A stretch of DNA of 64,000 nucleotides from Flavobacterium psychrophilum (GTDB lineage Bacteria; Bacteroidota; Bacteroidia; Flavobacteriales; Flavobacteriaceae). The stretch covers positions 124,001-188,000 of the forward strand of contig CAMAQD010000002.1 of assembly GCA_945860385.1 (NCBI GenBank), given 5' to 3'. The number at the start of each line of letters is the position of its first letter. The first letter of the stretch is position 1. Both the position numbers and the translations under genes were made by a program. Below, one piece after another: positions 62,085-64,000 of the stretch. The notes beneath the pieces were generated by a model that saw only the letters and a list, made by a program, of their open reading frames with translations, did no database searches and had not been told where the DNA came from.

Positions 62085-62681
62085 ATGGCTTACGATAAAT
62101 TTAATATACTTACAAGTAGCGCAGTTCCGCTTTCTATCGAAAATGTAGATACGGATCAAATTATTCCTGCTCGTTTTTTGAAAGCGACAGAACGTGTTGG
62201 TTTTGGCGACAACCTTTTCCGTGATTGGAGATACAATAATGATGGTTCTCCAAAAACTGATTTCGTTTTAAACAATCCAACTTACAGCGGAAAAATCCTT
62301 GTTGGCGGAAAGAACTTTGGTTCTGGTTCATCAAGAGAACACGCAGCTTGGGCAGTTTACGATTACGGTTTCAGAGCGGTAGTTTCAAGTTTTTTTGCAG
62401 ATATTTTCAGAAATAACTGTTTGAATATTGGTGTTTTGCCAGTTCAAGTTAGTGCTGAATTTGCTGATAAAATTTTCAAAGCTATCGAATCTGATCCAAA
62501 AACAGAATTGGAAATCAACCTTCCTGAACAAACTATTACGCTTAAAGCCACTAGAGAAAAAGAATCATTTGACATTTCTGGTTACAAAAAAGACAATATG
62601 ATTAATGGTTTTGATGATATTGATTATTTGCAAAACATCAAAAAGGAAATTGTGGAATTTGCAGACAAATTGCCTTATTAG
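62085..62681 (+). CDS. leuD: 3-isopropylmalate dehydratase small subunit
   Basis: This 198-residue swivelling-domain partner of LeuC has DTDQIIPARFLKAT near the N-terminus and GKNFGSGSSREHAAWA with the active-site Ser-Arg. A hairpin about 20 bp after its stop could terminate or attenuate transcription before the following genes. Confidence 0.96.
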   Translation: MAYDKFNILTSSAVPLSIENVDTDQIIPARFLKATERVGFGDNLFRDWRYNNDGSPKTDFVLNNPTYSGKILVGGKNFGSGSSREHAAWAVYDYGFRAVVSSFFADIFRNNCLNIGVLPVQVSAEFADKIFKAIESDPKTELEINLPEQTITLKATREKESFDISGYKKDNMINGFDDIDYLQNIKKEIVEFADKLPY

Positions 62682-62702
62682 AAAACTAGTTAGCATAAAA
62701 CC

Positions 62703-62739
62703 AAACCTCAAAGGTTTGAAAAAAACTTTTGAGGTTTAA
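62703..62739 (+). terminator. Hairpin after leuD
   Basis: AAACCTCAAA (62703-62712) pairs with TTTGAGGTTT (62728-62737) around a 15-nt A-rich loop. The T tail is weak, so it may be only a partial terminator; the following genes run in the same direction. Confidence 0.55.
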
Positions 62740-62749
62740 ATATAAAATT

Positions 62750-63056
62750 ATGATTCTAGAAGTAGCCAACCTTTTTGTAAAAAAAAGGAGAAGAAAAACA
62801 ATTTGAAAACGACTTTAAAATTGCGAGTCAATATATAAGTTCAATTCAAGGTTATTCTGGACATAGTTTACGAAAGTGTATCGAACAAGAAAACAAATAC
62901 ATTTTACTGGTTGATTGGCAGAAATTGGAAAATCACACCATTGGTTTTAGACAATCTGAACAGTATTTAGAATGGAAAAATTTGCTTCATCATTATTATG
63001 ATCCATTTCCAATTGTGGAGCATTTTGAGATGATATTGGAGAATAAAAAGCTATAA
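62750..63056 (+). pseudogene. Antibiotic-biosynthesis-monooxygenase-like gene, frameshifted at an A8 run
   Basis: The frame starts MILEVANLFVKK at 62750 and then hits a run of eight A at 62779-62786. Removing one A restores an open frame of 102 codons including the stop, reading GEEKQFENDFKIASQYI, GYSGHSLRKCIEQENKY and LLVDWQKLENHTIGFRQS. That is an ABM-domain (dimeric ferredoxin-like) protein, ending at 63056. As written, translation stops after about 20 residues. It could be a real frameshift, a sequencing error in the homopolymer, or a slippage-controlled gene. The methyltransferase start follows after 2 bp. Confidence 0.8.
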
Positions 63057-63058
63057 AA

Positions 63059-63763
63059 ATGAAATCTACTTTATTAGAAATTCAACAGCGTTTTGATAAT
63101 GATGTGGAACGTTTTTCAAATCTGGAAACAGGTCAAATAAGTACAGTTGATGCAACTTTGAGTTTAGAATTATTAACTCAAATTGCCGCTTCGGTTTGCC
63201 CGAATGCAAAATCAGTTTTAGATTTAGGTTGTGGTGCAGGGAATTTTACGCTTAAACTACTCGATTTAATTCCGAATTTAGACTGCACATTGGTAGATTT
63301 AAGCTTGCCAATGTTGGAAAAAGCTAAAGAACGAATTGCCAAAGTTTCACAAGGTAAAATTTCAACAATTCAAACTGATTTTTTGAATTTGCAATTGCCA
63401 GCCGAAACATTTGATATCGTGGTTACAGGAGCAGCGATGCACCATCTAAGAACTGATAAAGAATGGGAAACTGTTTTTACAAAAATATTTAAAAGCCTGA
63501 AAAAAGGAGGTTGCTTTTGGATTTCAGATTTGATTTTACACGATAATCCTGCGATCAATCAATTAATGTGGAAACGCTATGCTGATTATTTGGAAGGCAT
63601 TGGCGGTAAAGCCTATCAAGAAAATGTATTTGCTTACATCGACAAAGAAGATACACCGAGATCAGTAATGTATCAACTGAATCTATTGAAAAAAATAGGA
63701 TTTTCAACTGTAGATGTTTTGCATAAAAACAGCTGTTTCTCGGTATTTGGAGGAATAAAATAA
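63059..63763 (+). CDS. Class I SAM-dependent methyltransferase
   Basis: This 234-residue soluble methyltransferase has motif I VLDLGCGAGNFTLKLL, an acidic residue at the end of strand 2 (LVDLSLPMLEKA), and FDIVVTGAAMHHL at motif IV, followed by LKKGGCFWISDLI. The substrate is not predictable. It starts 2 bp after the frameshifted ABM-like gene and is probably translated with it; it lies between leuD and the next leucine-type gene. Confidence 0.85.
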   Translation: MKSTLLEIQQRFDNDVERFSNLETGQISTVDATLSLELLTQIAASVCPNAKSVLDLGCGAGNFTLKLLDLIPNLDCTLVDLSLPMLEKAKERIAKVSQGKISTIQTDFLNLQLPAETFDIVVTGAAMHHLRTDKEWETVFTKIFKSLKKGGCFWISDLILHDNPAINQLMWKRYADYLEGIGGKAYQENVFAYIDKEDTPRSVMYQLNLLKKIGFSTVDVLHKNSCFSVFGGIK

Positions 63764-63806
63764 TAATAAATCAAGTATTACACTTTGCTTTAGCATCAAA
63801 TTTAAA

Positions 63807-64000
63807 ATGGAAAAAAGAAGAATTGAAATAATGGATACGACGCTTCGCGATGGGGAACAAACCTCGGGAGTATCGTTTTCTGCGGCAGAAAAATTAACCA
63901 TTGCCCAATTGTTGCTCGAAGAATTACATATTGACAGAATCGAAATTGCTTCGGCGCGTGTTAGCGAAGGCGAATTTCAGGCTGTAAAAGGCATCACCGC
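63807..64000 (+). CDS. 2-isopropylmalate/citramalate synthase-type enzyme (3' end cut by window)
   Basis: Only the first 64 codons are inside the window. MEKRRIEIMDTTLRDGEQTSG is the N-terminal signature of the DRE-TIM metallolyase family (D-T-T-L-R-D-G-E-Q, including the metal and catalytic residues). It continues with ELHIDRIEIASARVSEGEF. Context after leuC and leuD favours a role in leucine (LeuA) or isoleucine precursor (citramalate) synthesis. The segment EIASARVSEGEF differs from the EAGFP-type segment of classical LeuA, so the exact reaction is left open. Confidence 0.85.
   Translation, partial: MEKRRIEIMDTTLRDGEQTSGVSFSAAEKLTIAQLLLEELHIDRIEIASARVSEGEFQAVKGIT

Overview
This is an AT-rich stretch of a Bacteroidota chromosome, almost certainly Flavobacteriaceae and most likely Flavobacterium. 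The signs are flavobacterial -7 promoter boxes (TAnnTTTG), a DnaE polymerase with a fused N-terminal proofreading exonuclease, a short NuoG, an archaeal-type GGGP synthase family enzyme, DUF3127 and DUF4301 proteins, and a TonB-dependent receptor behind a TPP riboswitch. No rRNA, tRNA, CRISPR array, prophage or intact insertion sequence was seen.

Left part (1-8.9 kb): the 3' end of a vanadium-haloperoxidase-like PAP2 gene and a GyrI-like/SRPBCC protein, closed by a strong hairpin, then a disaccharide-use operon. It holds an SLC45-like sugar transporter, a PfkB fructokinase, a GH13 sucrose-phosphorylase-type enzyme, a second MFS transporter and a GH37 trehalase. The likely route is sucrose uptake, phosphorolysis to glucose-1-phosphate plus fructose, and fructose phosphorylation, with trehalose cleaved to glucose. 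The trehalase carries an EF-hand-like loop of the kind known from fungal neutral trehalases.

8.9-25.8 kb: housekeeping genes (tag, aat, PAP2, DUF3127, a histidine kinase, a transglutaminase, HIT, greA, a Rieske-like lipoprotein), then a minus-strand block of PPTase, GGGP synthase, PnuC, a NadR-like kinase fused to DUF4301, ArfB, and a TPP riboswitch leading a TonB-dependent receptor. Together these look like a vitamin (thiamine and/or nicotinamide riboside) uptake and phosphorylation locus. ahcY, an orphan gene and a cysteine synthase follow on the plus strand.

25.8-30 kb: a full-length nucleotidyltransferase/GHMP-kinase pseudogene with four in-frame stop codons and no frameshift, then aspS and a cold-shock gene. 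30.1-43.4 kb: a complete nuoA-N operon for respiratory complex I, with one clear promoter and one clear terminator. Its only two large internal gaps hold an inverted tandem-heptamer repeat (nuoA/nuoB) and a structured RNA-like element (nuoH/nuoI); a second copy of the latter lies upstream of ahcY.

43.4-64 kb: an MBOAT acyltransferase/SGNH pair, secreted proteins, a Gfo/Idh/MocA oxidoreductase, an AraC regulator, a recJ-MFS-DUF2062 operon, adenine deaminase, a HopJ-family protein, exonuclease-fused dnaE, and the leucine-pathway genes leuC and leuD. These are followed by a frameshifted monooxygenase, a methyltransferase and the 5' end of an isopropylmalate/citramalate synthase-type gene. Nothing here is obviously a new defence or mobile system. 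The best leads are the kinase-DUF4301 fusion in its riboswitch context, the EF-hand-like trehalase, the repeated structured element in nuo, the nonsense-only pseudogene and the cargo-less double sorting-domain-like protein.
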